Part shown: positions 16,116 to 24,536 of the stretch, piece by piece | Numbering within the stretch: the stretch's first letter is position 1 | Layout: every line of letters begins with the position of its first letter | Assembly: GCF_018343545.2 (NCBI RefSeq) | Contig: NZ_JAGYPE020000003.1 | Coordinates: forward strand, 150,975 to 201,096 | Length of the DNA: 50,122 nucleotides | Direction: 5' to 3' | DNA from: Neobacillus citreus | GTDB lineage: Bacteria > Bacillota > Bacilli > Bacillales > Cytobacillaceae | Notes under the pieces: generated by a model | What the model saw: the letters and a program-made list of their open reading frames with translations, nothing else | Database searches by the model: none | What the model was told of the DNA's origin: nothing | Program-made: the position numbers and the translations under genes

Positions 16116-16991
16116 TTACAGTAATAGTGAACCGATAAATACGAATGCGGAAATTAACGAAACAAGCAGGATGACGAATTTTGGCTTAAACGTACCAAAC
16201 ATCATCAGCAGGTTCTTGATGTCAACCATCGCACCGAATACTAAGAACGTCACGATGGAACTTTGTGAAAACGTGTTTCTGAATGACGAAGCAACAAACG
16301 CATCCGCTTCAGAACAAATTGATAAAATGAACGCCAGCGCCATCATGACAAGAACACCCGCTACTTTGGAATGTCCAAGTGCTGCTAACGTAGAAGTCGG
16401 GATAAAGGTTTGCATCGCTGAAGCGATTAACGAACCCATCACCAAGTACTTTCCGACGTGGAAAAATTCATCGATGGTATGAGTAATCACGCTGACCAAT
16501 TTTTGCTTCGTATTTTGTTTCGAATGGTCATGGACATGAACATGTTCATCAGCGTTGGTTCTTAACTGGTTCGTCTTAATCACGAAAGAAAGAACAATTC
16601 CGACTAAAATAGAAACCACGATGGCAAACCCGGCACGGTACCAAACCATCGTCCAGCTATTACCAAATGCGATATACGTTGAAAAAAGAACGATCGGATT
16701 GATAATCGGTCCCGTGAGCATAAACGAAATCGCGGCAGGAAGGGCCACACCTTTTTCGACTAACCTTTTCGTAATTGGAACAATCCCGCATTCACATCCT
16801 GGAAATATTGCGCCTACGAAACTAGCAGTTATCACCGAAAGAATCTTATTTTTCGGCATGATCCGGACAATCATATTCTCCGAAACAAACACTTCGATCA
16901 GTGCCGCCACAAACGCGCCGATCACAATAAAAGGAATTGCTTCTATTATTATACTAATAAATATCGTGTTTAATTGTAACAATTGATTCAT
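16116..16991 (-). CDS. ycgR: YcgR-like permease, DUF318/ArsP_1 family (291 aa)
   Basis: Polytopic permease with about eight hydrophobic segments. The conserved block FPGCECGIVPITKRLVEKGV and the second-half SEADAFVASSF identify the DUF318 permease family (PF03773). A cytoplasmic loop carries EHVHVHDHSKQ, a histidine-rich metal-binding motif matching that of YcgQ. The two genes overlap functionally: the ycgR stop codon is 14 bp from the ycgQ start. AGGAGG lies just upstream of the ATG at 16991. The pair is likely a metal or metalloid transporter, by family and context. Confidence 0.85.
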   Translation of the reverse strand: MNQLLQLNTIFISIIIEAIPFIVIGAFVAALIEVFVSENMIVRIMPKNKILSVITASFVGAIFPGCECGIVPITKRLVEKGVALPAAISFMLTGPIINPIVLFSTYIAFGNSWTMVWYRAGFAIVVSILVGIVLSFVIKTNQLRTNADEHVHVHDHSKQNTKQKLVSVITHTIDEFFHVGKYLVMGSLIASAMQTFIPTSTLAALGHSKVAGVLVMMALAFILSICSEADAFVASSFRNTFSQSSIVTFLVFGAMVDIKNLLMMFGTFKPKFVILLVSLISAFVFIGSLLL

Positions 16992-17209
16992 AGGAGATCC
17001 TCCTGTAATGAAGCCTCAATTAAAAAACATACAAAATTATAACAGAAATAATAGCGAATGATAATGTTTTTCGTTTCCAGAAGTGGGAAAAGTCTTACCG
17101 AATTAATAAATCTTTTGAAAAAATCGTAAAAACCGATTATCATAAAACTAAACATTTATAACCTGGTCTTAATATTAAGTAATAATTTAGATAAATTGGA
17201 GATTATTGT

Positions 17210-18391
17210 ATGTCAATTGAGACGAAACAAAAGAAACCCAATATTGACGACTATTTTAATTCACTCGGAATCAAAGAATGCAAAAGCAAGCTCGCCTTTT
17301 GGAAGCACGTCACTGCTGTAGATTCCGTCTTGGCAGAGGAACTGGAACCGCTTATTTCCCGCAAAAGAAAAGGGAACATATATGATGTGAAGAATCAAAC
17401 CCTGCCATTTAGTTTAGCGGCAGAATCGTGGACGGTGTCCTTTCACAAATCATTGCTCACCTGGGTAAGCCAGCAAAAGCAATTAAAGCCAAAGAGAATT
17501 TTGGAAATCGGGTGTGATAATGGATTGTCGGCATGCTGGTATGCACAGCTTTTTCCTGATGCGGAAATCGTCGGTGTCGACCAGTCGGAAAACGGAATCC
17601 AGTGTGCCCGGCAGTTGGCCAAGCAGCTAGGGCTCTCAAACGTGCGTTTTTATCAAATCGGCTTTATGGAGCTCCTCGACCATTTTTCCAAGCATTCTTT
17701 TGATATGATTATTTCGGTACGCAGCTTTCATGAGATTATGGGGCCCATTTTCATTCAAAAATATTGGTCGCTGCCAGATCACCTGAAGGAAAAACCAACG
17801 TTTGGTGACAGCTGGTATTTACAAATCGTTGACTTCTTTTTAACCCCGAACGGAACCTATCTCTCTTGTGAGCGATTGGAAAGCCCGGCAGATGTCGGGA
17901 AGTGGGCCAATTTGCTAAAAGAAGCCAATCTCCATGTCCAATGGAGCGACAGTGAGATCCTCGACTATTATGATTTTAGAACAAAAAAGGAATCTCCTAT
18001 CATCGTAGCGACAAAAAAGGAAACAGGACTTTCCACTTTGGAAGGGATGGAACGCCTATATACGAAAAATCAGCCGCTCATAATAGAGGCTGGCCAATCC
18101 TATACCACGGTGAATGCAGAGTTTGCCTTCCACCGACTAGGAGAGAAAACATTTCAATCTGGACAGTATTTGGCTGTACCCAACCACTGGTTTATGTATC
18201 GATTTGAACTTTGGGAAACGAATGATTTTCTGCTTGTTTATAGCTATGGTAATATGGGGCATAGACATTTGGACATTCTTCTTGCTGGGACATACGGGGA
18301 GGCAGAGTTGCTAATGGAGGAGGCAGTAAGGCAGTTCAGTCACCTTGGACCGATTGTAAAGTACGATAGCCTGAAAGACCGTCCAGAATAA
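17210..18391 (+). CDS. Class I SAM-dependent methyltransferase (393 aa)
   Basis: A methyltransferase core lies near residues 95-180: motif I RILEIGCDNGLSACWYAQLF, acidic motif II IVGVDQSENGIQCAR, and FDMIISVRSFHEI. The N-terminal ~90 and C-terminal ~150 residues are not recognised; the C-terminal part may form a substrate-binding domain. The substrate is unknown. ATG 17210 is preceded by GGAGATTATTGT. It is probably co-transcribed with the CBS-HEPN gene 33 bp downstream, and divergent from ycgRQ. Confidence 0.8.
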   Translation: MSIETKQKKPNIDDYFNSLGIKECKSKLAFWKHVTAVDSVLAEELEPLISRKRKGNIYDVKNQTLPFSLAAESWTVSFHKSLLTWVSQQKQLKPKRILEIGCDNGLSACWYAQLFPDAEIVGVDQSENGIQCARQLAKQLGLSNVRFYQIGFMELLDHFSKHSFDMIISVRSFHEIMGPIFIQKYWSLPDHLKEKPTFGDSWYLQIVDFFLTPNGTYLSCERLESPADVGKWANLLKEANLHVQWSDSEILDYYDFRTKKESPIIVATKKETGLSTLEGMERLYTKNQPLIIEAGQSYTTVNAEFAFHRLGEKTFQSGQYLAVPNHWFMYRFELWETNDFLLVYSYGNMGHRHLDILLAGTYGEAELLMEEAVRQFSHLGPIVKYDSLKDRPE

Positions 18392-18423
18392 AAGATTGAT
18401 TTATAAGGAAGGGGGAGTCACGG

Positions 18424-19227
18424 TTGAAATCCAATGCCCTAAAAGGTTATCGGAAATTAAGAGATATCTATGAAAATAATCTGACAGTAGAATTGCTTTC
18501 AGAAGAGATCAAGACATGTGAAGCGGAAGATGATGCTGCCGCTGTTAAAAAGGAAATGTTTGATCGCGATTTTGATATTTATGGGGTTAAACAGGGCGGA
18601 AAACTTATTGGATACGTAAAAAGGGAAGATATAAAAAAAGAAGGAATCATAAGTGAGTTTGTTGAGGATTTTCATGCCGATAACCTTATCTCAGATTCCA
18701 CTTCTTTGATTGATTTGCTGGATATTTTTCAGGAGAGAGAATTCACCTTTATCCTTGAAAAGAACAAAGTTACCAGGATCGTCACGGTGGCCGATTTGCA
18801 AAAGCAGCCAATAAGGATGTTGGCTTTTAGTTTCGTTTCACTTCTGGAAATGTACATCATTTCAGTGATTAAAGAATTTTATCCGGATGGCAGCTGGGCT
18901 GATAAGTTAACAGAATCAAGATTAACCAAAGCAAAAGAGCTTTTGGAAGAGCGGTTAGCAAAAAATGAAGCCCTGACTTTGGTGGACAATTTACAGTTAT
19001 CCGATAAAGGCACGATCATTCGGAAAACGCCAAAATTAGTCGAGCTGCTAGGCTTTGAATCAAATAGTCAATGCAAGGAATTTTTCAGAAAAATTGAGGA
19101 ATTACGAAACAATACAGCCCATTCTCAGGAAAAAATCTATCATGACTATAAGGAATTTATCCAGATTCTTTTACAAATAGAACGAGTTCTGCGTGCAGAT
19201 GGGTTGGTGGAAGCTGATAAATGGTAG
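18424..19227 (+). CDS. CBS-domain protein with C-terminal HEPN-like motif (267 aa)
   Basis: The N-terminal half reads as a paired CBS module (DFDIYGVKQGGKLIGYVKRE, then FTFILEKNKVTRIVTVADLQ), which usually senses adenine nucleotides or SAM. The C-terminal half is helical and contains LRNNTAH, with Arg228 and His233 spaced as in the R-x4-6-H motif of HEPN ribonucleases. TTG 18424 is the start, with AAGGAAGGGGGA upstream and no ATG nearby. It probably shares a transcript with the methyltransferase. RNase activity is inference. Confidence 0.65.
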   Translation: MKSNALKGYRKLRDIYENNLTVELLSEEIKTCEAEDDAAAVKKEMFDRDFDIYGVKQGGKLIGYVKREDIKKEGIISEFVEDFHADNLISDSTSLIDLLDIFQEREFTFILEKNKVTRIVTVADLQKQPIRMLAFSFVSLLEMYIISVIKEFYPDGSWADKLTESRLTKAKELLEERLAKNEALTLVDNLQLSDKGTIIRKTPKLVELLGFESNSQCKEFFRKIEELRNNTAHSQEKIYHDYKEFIQILLQIERVLRADGLVEADKW

Positions 19228-19261
19228 ATGTGCATCCAGTAACGGTAGCGGCTATTATAAT

Positions 19262-19299
19262 GAAAAAAGAGGATGTCTCAGATAGAGATATCCTCTTCA
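19262..19299 (-). terminator. Terminator for the BMP gene
   Basis: GAGGATGTCTC and GAGATATCCTC form a stem, and the T-run lies on the minus-strand side, so it serves the gene at 19336-20361. Confidence 0.75.
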
Positions 19300-19335
19300 T
19301 CTTGCGGTAATCATGCAGAAGCGACTACTTTATAA

Positions 19336-20361
19336 CTAGTTTTCCTCCAAATTAAATTCCGGCCCATCATAAGTTGTAGCCACCTCAATTTGCCCATTTT
19401 GAATTTTAGCTGATAAATTTGCAATTGTATCCTTTACCTCCTGCGGGACAGAAGAGGATAGGGTTAACCTAATGGCCTCGAGATTTTCCAAGCCAATTTT
19501 TTTGATAACATTTGGCGTATATGTTCCTTCTTTGAGGCTTTTTGCTGCTAAAAACCCGGCCATTCCAGAATCTGCGACAGCGGAGGCAATAAAAACATCA
19601 GGCTGTTCTGCCACATAATCTCTTACATTTCCAATATGGTGCAGGCCGTGTTCTTTAAGAGTTTCCGTTACCCCGTTCCGGCCTGAATTCAGCATCGTAA
19701 AAATGATGTCGGCACCTTCATTGATCTGAGCTTCCGCATATTTTCTCGATAACTCATTATTATCTTGATCGCCTATGAAACTCGTTAAAATTCTAGCTTC
19801 TGGGTTTGTATACTTTACGCCATCAACGTAGGCAGCTCTTCCTTTCAGACCGGGTACAACTCTAATTCCGGACATATGCCCGACGGTTCCTGTTTTTGTT
19901 AACAACCCGGCTGCAGCACCTGCTAGCCAGGCAGATTCTTCTTGTAAAACCTCATAACTTGAAAGGTTGGGCCCCGAAACATTTCCTTGTGTTACGATAA
20001 ATTGGATCTTAGGAAATTCTTGTGAAACGATTTTGGCAGCTTCCGAACCTTGTCCTCCATGCATAATGATGAGATCCGGTTGTTTCTTCGCTAACGTTCT
20101 TAATGCTTCGGACATTGCACTCAATTCCGGTTTAATCTGGTCAATGTAGGTGGTTTGCGCATCTAATTCCTTCTCAATTCGAACTAAACCGTTATACCCC
20201 GACTCCATAAATCCACGGTCATCAATCTTTCCAGGAATCAGCATAGCAACTCTCAATTTCTTATGTGACATCTTGTTTGCTCCTCCCGGAGAATTTGAAC
20301 TGCTTTCGAACCCACTAAGAACCAGTACAGCTAAAGCAAGAATCAAAAAAATCTTTTTCAT
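19336..20361 (-). CDS. BMP-family substrate-binding protein lacking the lipobox cysteine (341 aa)
   Basis: Basic-membrane-protein family (Med/PnrA type), with KLRVAMLIPGKIDDRGFMESGY and MHGGQGSEAAKI. Such proteins usually bind nucleosides for an ABC importer, but no permease or ATPase gene is adjacent, as for B. subtilis Med. Residues 1-17 form a signal sequence ending LVLSG. The position where a lipoprotein would carry Cys is Phe18 (TTC, one base from TGC), so anchoring by lipid seems lost. I use ATG 20361, since the upstream extension to 20406 lacks a signal-like start. Confidence 0.78.
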   Translation of the reverse strand: MKKIFLILALAVLVLSGFESSSNSPGGANKMSHKKLRVAMLIPGKIDDRGFMESGYNGLVRIEKELDAQTTYIDQIKPELSAMSEALRTLAKKQPDLIIMHGGQGSEAAKIVSQEFPKIQFIVTQGNVSGPNLSSYEVLQEESAWLAGAAAGLLTKTGTVGHMSGIRVVPGLKGRAAYVDGVKYTNPEARILTSFIGDQDNNELSRKYAEAQINEGADIIFTMLNSGRNGVTETLKEHGLHHIGNVRDYVAEQPDVFIASAVADSGMAGFLAAKSLKEGTYTPNVIKKIGLENLEAIRLTLSSSVPQEVKDTIANLSAKIQNGQIEVATTYDGPEFNLEEN

Positions 20362-20406
20362 ATCTCGACATTCCCCCTTGATTCTAATTTGTTTCGTTAT
20401 AAGCAA

Positions 20407-20840
20407 CCGTGTTTCATCTTTAAGTTATATTATCTGAATAATAACACTATTCAAAATAAATAACAATTGAAAATAAATGAAATTATTAAATACAGATATT
20501 AATGCCTACTGGTGTGTTGGGAAATGGGACAATTATATTATTTTTGAAATTATGAAAGAGATTGATTTTGATTTAAGTGGCCTGATTTGAATTTTGCTAC
20601 CTTGCTTTAATAAGCCTTTAGTGTTTGAGGATAATTTTTGATTTTGTAATTTTCAAAATAATTAACTATAATATTTACTTAAAGGGAAGTATGAACTGGA
20701 AAAATATTGATCGAAACAGTAGCAGAATGGAGCGTGATGAGGAATCACTGTAGTCTTTTTGCTATCGAGGGAAGGATGCTGAATGATGTTAAAGTGTGTT
20801 TGTAAAGGTTTCTCTTGTAAAATCGAAGTAGGTGTACAAC
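20407..20840. other. Intergenic region, no gene seen
   Basis: About 430 bp, AT-rich, between divergent genes. It holds a small hairpin GTGATGAGGAATCAC near 20734-20748 and, by position, the promoters of both neighbours. No family or riboswitch is recognised. Confidence 0.5.
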
Positions 20841-22109
20841 ATGAATAAATCTAAACAGCTCTATTTTGGCTGGTATATTGTCCTTACCGCATCCATTATC
20901 GTTTTGCTAACTACAGGAATGAGGATGGGAATCGGACCTTTTATAAATCCGGTAATGGAAGATTTAAAAATGTCGCGAACTGAAATTTCGCTCGTTGTTT
21001 CTGTAGGAATGATTGTTTACGGAATTGGAATGGTACTTGCAGGTATTCTTTTAAAAACTTTTAATACCCGTGTTGTTTTGTTGATTGGGCTGGCAATTGT
21101 ATGTATTTCTACTATATGGACGGTTTATTCCGATGGAATGCTTTCCTTTTTGCTTTCTTTTGGTGTGTTCCTGTCGATTGGGCTTTCCTTTTTAAGCAAT
21201 ATCACTTTATCGCCGATTGTTAGCAAATGGTTTGTCCGCCAAAGAGGGAAGGTACTTTTTTATTTGACTACCGGAGGAATGGCGGGTATTGCGATTATGA
21301 CACCCGTTGAAACATGGATGATTGGTCTTGTTGGCTGGAGGAATACTCTTTTATTTTTTGGAGGAATCTTTGTATGTATTATTTTGCCTTCTGCGATCTT
21401 TATCATGAGGGAAGATGTTCCAGAAGAGGCTGATGGTCCGGGTAATGTCAGCGGATTAACTAGACAGGAAGCTCCGACAAATATCACATTGAAGGATGCT
21501 TTAAAGACTCCAACCTATTGGAAAATTGTTTTTGTGTTATTTGCTTGTGGATTTGGGATGAATCTATTAGGATCGCACGGGGTTCCTATGTTGATGGATC
21601 ATCATTTTGGGCCAATGACTGCTTCCTTTGGGGTAGGTTTGATTGGAATTGTCGCGATCTTCGGAACATTGTTTTTGGGACAGCTCGCCGACCGTTTTCC
21701 GAGAAGAAATATTTTATTTTTAGTATTTTTTGTCCGTGGACTTGGATTTTTTGGTCTTGTTTTATCAGCCCACACTTGGCAGCTCTTTCTTGTTTCCATT
21801 ATCGGGGGATTGGTATGGGCCGGTTCAGTCGCTATGGCTACAGCAATCTTAGGTGATTTATATGGTGTAAAGTTACTAGGAATTTTAAATGGATTAGCCT
21901 TTTTTGTAGGGCATCAAATTGGAGCAGCAATTGGTTCCTTCTTAGGCGGATGGGGGTACGAAGTGTTTGGAACGCATCTATTTTCGTTCAGTGCTGCGGG
22001 TATCCTTGCGCTTCTAGCCAGCTTAGCATCGATAACTTTACCTCAAAGTCTATCCTTTTCCAAGCCGATTAAACTTGGAGAAAAGCATAACGTAACAACT
22101 GGACAATGA
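20841..22109 (+). CDS. MFS transporter, monocarboxylate/oxalate-formate type (422 aa)
   Basis: Twelve hydrophobic segments are predicted by eye. The N-terminal pattern YFGWYIVLTASIIVLLTTGM, the post-helix-2 loop, and the central loop TNITLKDALKTPTYWKI are typical of the OFA/monocarboxylate branch of the MFS. The cargo is probably a small organic acid, but this is family-level inference. I prefer ATG 20841; a GTG 9 bp upstream shares the same weak ribosome site. A strong terminator follows. Confidence 0.82.
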   Translation: MNKSKQLYFGWYIVLTASIIVLLTTGMRMGIGPFINPVMEDLKMSRTEISLVVSVGMIVYGIGMVLAGILLKTFNTRVVLLIGLAIVCISTIWTVYSDGMLSFLLSFGVFLSIGLSFLSNITLSPIVSKWFVRQRGKVLFYLTTGGMAGIAIMTPVETWMIGLVGWRNTLLFFGGIFVCIILPSAIFIMREDVPEEADGPGNVSGLTRQEAPTNITLKDALKTPTYWKIVFVLFACGFGMNLLGSHGVPMLMDHHFGPMTASFGVGLIGIVAIFGTLFLGQLADRFPRRNILFLVFFVRGLGFFGLVLSAHTWQLFLVSIIGGLVWAGSVAMATAILGDLYGVKLLGILNGLAFFVGHQIGAAIGSFLGGWGYEVFGTHLFSFSAAGILALLASLASITLPQSLSFSKPIKLGEKHNVTTGQ

Positions 22110-22138
22110 GAGTGGTTAACTGGAGTTAACTAAACACA

Positions 22139-22166
22139 TAGACGACCTAATAAGGTTGTCTTTTTG
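22139..22166 (+). terminator. Rho-independent terminator after the MFS gene
   Basis: GACGACCT-AATA-AGGTTGTC followed by TTTTTG. Confidence 0.85.
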
Positions 22167-22187
22167 TTTTTAAAAACGTGAGTTGAA

Positions 22188-22227
22188 GCGGAGGCATGGG
22201 GGAAGAAGAATAGTCCCCATGTGTCAG
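22188..22227. repeat. Degraded GGGGACGGTTCT repeat
   Basis: GAGGCATGGG and AGTCCCCATGTGTCA are remnant arms. The TGA stop of the minus-strand Crh-like gene (22224-22226) is formed by the repeat end. Confidence 0.55.
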
Positions 22228-22481
22228 CTAAACGATTCAAGCTTTTTCAATAAGTGTTCTAGTGCTTCCTTTTCATCATGACCAGAGGTTTCTATGGTTA
22301 CTTGTTGTTTGTTTCCTAACATGAGTGTCGTTACACCAAGCAATGATTTCAAGTTCACTTTTCGGCCTTTCTGCGTTAGAGAAATTTCAGAATGAAATCG
22401 TGAAGCTTCCTGAACTAATTGAGTAATAGGTTTTAAGCCCAGAACATCTTTGTTATTAAGTTCAACAGTTTGTTGCATCAT
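22224..22481 (-). CDS. Crh-like HPr paralogue without the phosphotransfer histidine (85 aa)
   Basis: HPr fold: the block VNLKSLLGVTTLMLGN matches HPr VNLKSIMGV, with Ser46 at exactly the regulatory position. The active-site block is LGLKPITQLVQEASRF. Position 15, His in HPr and Gln in Crh, is Gly, and Arg17 is Lys. It therefore cannot carry sugar-PTS phosphate but could still be a Ser46-phosphorylated partner of CcpA, as Crh is. ATG 22481 follows AAAGGAGAG; a second ATG is directly adjacent. A perfect palindrome sits upstream at 22507-22529. Confidence 0.78.
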   Translation of the reverse strand: MMQQTVELNNKDVLGLKPITQLVQEASRFHSEISLTQKGRKVNLKSLLGVTTLMLGNKQQVTIETSGHDEKEALEHLLKKLESFS

Positions 22482-22506
22482 AAAAAAACTCTCCTTTCTA
22501 AACTTA

Positions 22507-22529
22507 ATTATTCTTTTCAAAAGAATAAT
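22507..22529. promoter_or_regulatory. Perfect 11-bp inverted repeat upstream of the Crh-like gene
   Basis: ATTATTCTTTT-C-AAAAGAATAAT lies 26-48 bp before the start codon. Size and symmetry suit an operator, loosely like Fur/PerR-type sites, but I cannot assign a regulator. Confidence 0.5.
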
Positions 22530-22656
22530 CGCTTCTTTATAAAACTATGGTGATTTACCCCTTATTATTAAGGATTTTAATTGAATACTGGCCTTATTGT
22601 CATAAAATTTGTAAGAAGATTTTCCATAATATTTATAGAAAGTGATGGAGCATTTA

Positions 22657-23316
22657 ATGAAAATCATTGGGATTGATTTATCAGGACCGAGCAATCGTAA
22701 AGATACTGTCTTGGCTGTATTTGAAAAACAAGCTGGTGCTTTAAAATTTATCAAACAATTAAGTAATATTGGTGATCTGGAAATATTAAATGAAGTTATG
22801 CATCAAAGTCAGAATGATGAAGTGGTAATCGGAATCGACGCTCCTTTATCATATCAGGATGGCGGCGGGGACCGGCCGGGTGATAAGGAGCTAAGGCAGT
22901 ACATCGTGTCCTTAGGGATGAAATCCGGTTCCATTATGCCACCGACTTTTAATCGAATGGTTTATCTTACCTTAAGAGGGATTAAGCTTAGCAGGGAAAT
23001 CGGAAATTTGAAAACTGAGAATCCTATTTCGATGGTGGAAGTGCACCCGGGTGCCGTTATCGGTTCAAGAATTTCTCGGAGTAATCTTGAGTATGTTTTG
23101 AGCTATAAGCAGGATTTGGCTGCGAGGACATTCATAAGAAAATGGTTTAAGGAGCAAAAATTGACCGATCTGCCGGTTGGTATAGAGGAAGAAAGTCATT
23201 CCATTGATGCCTGCGCCGCGGCATTAGGGGCTTGGCATTGGCGGGATAAGCAGTTTCGTCCTAAGTGGAGTTTACCTGCAAATCTACCCCTGCATCCGTA
23301 TGATTATTGTTGTTGA
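22657..23316 (+). CDS. DUF429 family predicted nuclease (219 aa)
   Basis: DUF429 proteins have an RNase H-like fold and are predicted nucleases. The key acidic blocks are visible: IGIDLSGPS at the N-terminus, VIGIDAPLS in the middle, EVHPGAV, and SIDACAAALGAW near the C-terminus. The substrate is not known. I use ATG 22657, preceded by GGAG with about 8 nt spacing; the frame extends 5 codons upstream without a site. Monocistronic with its own terminator. Confidence 0.8.
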   Translation: MKIIGIDLSGPSNRKDTVLAVFEKQAGALKFIKQLSNIGDLEILNEVMHQSQNDEVVIGIDAPLSYQDGGGDRPGDKELRQYIVSLGMKSGSIMPPTFNRMVYLTLRGIKLSREIGNLKTENPISMVEVHPGAVIGSRISRSNLEYVLSYKQDLAARTFIRKWFKEQKLTDLPVGIEEESHSIDACAAALGAWHWRDKQFRPKWSLPANLPLHPYDYCC

Positions 23317-23345
23317 TAAACAAAACAGGTATTGTTACAGCACTG

Positions 23346-23382
23346 GCCGATTACACCAGCTTCAACTGTAATCGGCTTCTTT
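23346..23382 (+). terminator. Terminator after the DUF429 gene
   Basis: GCCGATTAC and GTAATCGGC flank a 13-nt loop, followed by TTCTTT. Confidence 0.8.
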
Positions 23383-23389
23383 ATTGGTA

Positions 23390-24010
23390 TTAATTATTTT
23401 CTGCCATCCGTCCAAGCGGGCCGCTTTCATCTAAAATATCCTGAAGCTCATATACCGATATTGGAAACAATGGAAATCCAAAAGCATATGGGGTAATGTC
23501 ATAAAGCTGGAAGTAGATGACGAGTGCTTTGTCAGCGATGTAAAAGTCCTGATCAGGCTTTATGCTGGTGAAATCGCCAAGAAGGAAAATATCCCGTTTT
23601 TTGATTTGCTCCTGAATAAGGGTTGTGAGCCTTTTGATATAATTACTTCCAGGTTTGAACAGGTCTTTGAGTTGTACCAGTGTTTCTTTTTGAAGGTCGA
23701 AGGTGAGGGATTTGATATAGGTCATTCCGTGTGCAGCATGTTCATGATACGTATAATTCGTGAGGTTTAAGCTCAATACATTGCGCTGGTTGTTTTTCAT
23801 TTCAAAAGTTCCTAGCATTTCACAGACAGTGGAGGGCATATCCCCAACCTGAGTGTCAACCAGCTTTTGGGTTTGTTGCACAATGGCCTGATTGATGGAT
23901 CTTTCCAGCTGTTGGTTGCGGTGGTTAACCACTTGTGGATAAATAACTTCCTTTTTGGGACCGCTCCTATATATATACGGTTTGACATCTAAGGGTAATA
24001 TGATTGGCAT
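23390..24010 (-). CDS. DUF3298 domain protein (206 aa)
   Basis: The C-terminal region (LTFDLQKETLVQLKDLFKPG...QDFYIADKALVIYFQLYDI..YAFGFP) matches the DUF3298 domain found in RsiV-type anti-sigma factors and in stand-alone proteins. The N-terminal half fits the usual DUF4163-like partner (VVNHRNQQLERSINQAI). No signal peptide or membrane segment is seen, unlike RsiV, so it is not an anti-sigma factor of that kind. ATG 24010 follows GGGCGGAGAG; the frame extends upstream without support. Confidence 0.75.
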   Translation of the reverse strand: MPIILPLDVKPYIYRSGPKKEVIYPQVVNHRNQQLERSINQAIVQQTQKLVDTQVGDMPSTVCEMLGTFEMKNNQRNVLSLNLTNYTYHEHAAHGMTYIKSLTFDLQKETLVQLKDLFKPGSNYIKRLTTLIQEQIKKRDIFLLGDFTSIKPDQDFYIADKALVIYFQLYDITPYAFGFPLFPISVYELQDILDESGPLGRMAENN

Positions 24011-24156
24011 TTCTCTCCGCCCTTTTTCACTTATCTTATTCGCGAGCGGATGGCAGGTGCGCTTAGAAAAAATCAAATAGGTTCGTCGAGGATTTTTTTA
24101 TGGTAAAATATCGGAAAGATCTTCCGGATATTAACTTTTTGAGGAGGGAATTAAAA

Positions 24157-24486
24157 GTGCCACAATTAATTTTTAAAGGAGTAAGTGTAGAGCAAGTCAA
24201 AAAAATTAGTTCACCTTTGGTAAAGGAATTGGCTGAACTCTGCGAGTGTGAAACTGATAATTTCACTTTTGAAATTGTGGATTCGATTTTTGTATTTAAT
24301 GGAGAAGAAGTACCAGGTTTTCCGTTTATTGAAGTGAAGTGGTTCGATCGGGGCCAAAAAGTTCAAGATGAATTTGCAACCATCACAACCAGGCATGTAC
24401 ATAGTCTGGGAATTCCAGATGTAGAAATCGCCTTTAGTGTGTTTTCTGAGTCAGATTATTATTTAAATGGGAAAAGCTTTTCGTAA
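24157..24486 (+). CDS. DUF1904 family protein (109 aa)
   Basis: The 109-residue protein begins (M/V)[17 protein letters not shown], as DUF1904 proteins do, and matches their length. The fold is related to tautomerase-like small proteins; function is unknown. GTG 24157 is the start because GAGGAGGGA precedes it. The frame extends 19 codons upstream without a site. The SEC-C gene begins 50 bp downstream in the same direction. Confidence 0.78.
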   Translation: MPQLIFKGVSVEQVKKISSPLVKELAELCECETDNFTFEIVDSIFVFNGEEVPGFPFIEVKWFDRGQKVQDEFATITTRHVHSLGIPDVEIAFSVFSESDYYLNGKSFS

Positions 24487-24536
24487 TTTTCATTTACCAA
24501 GTTGTTAGAAAAAAACAAACTCAGAGGGAGTTTAGC

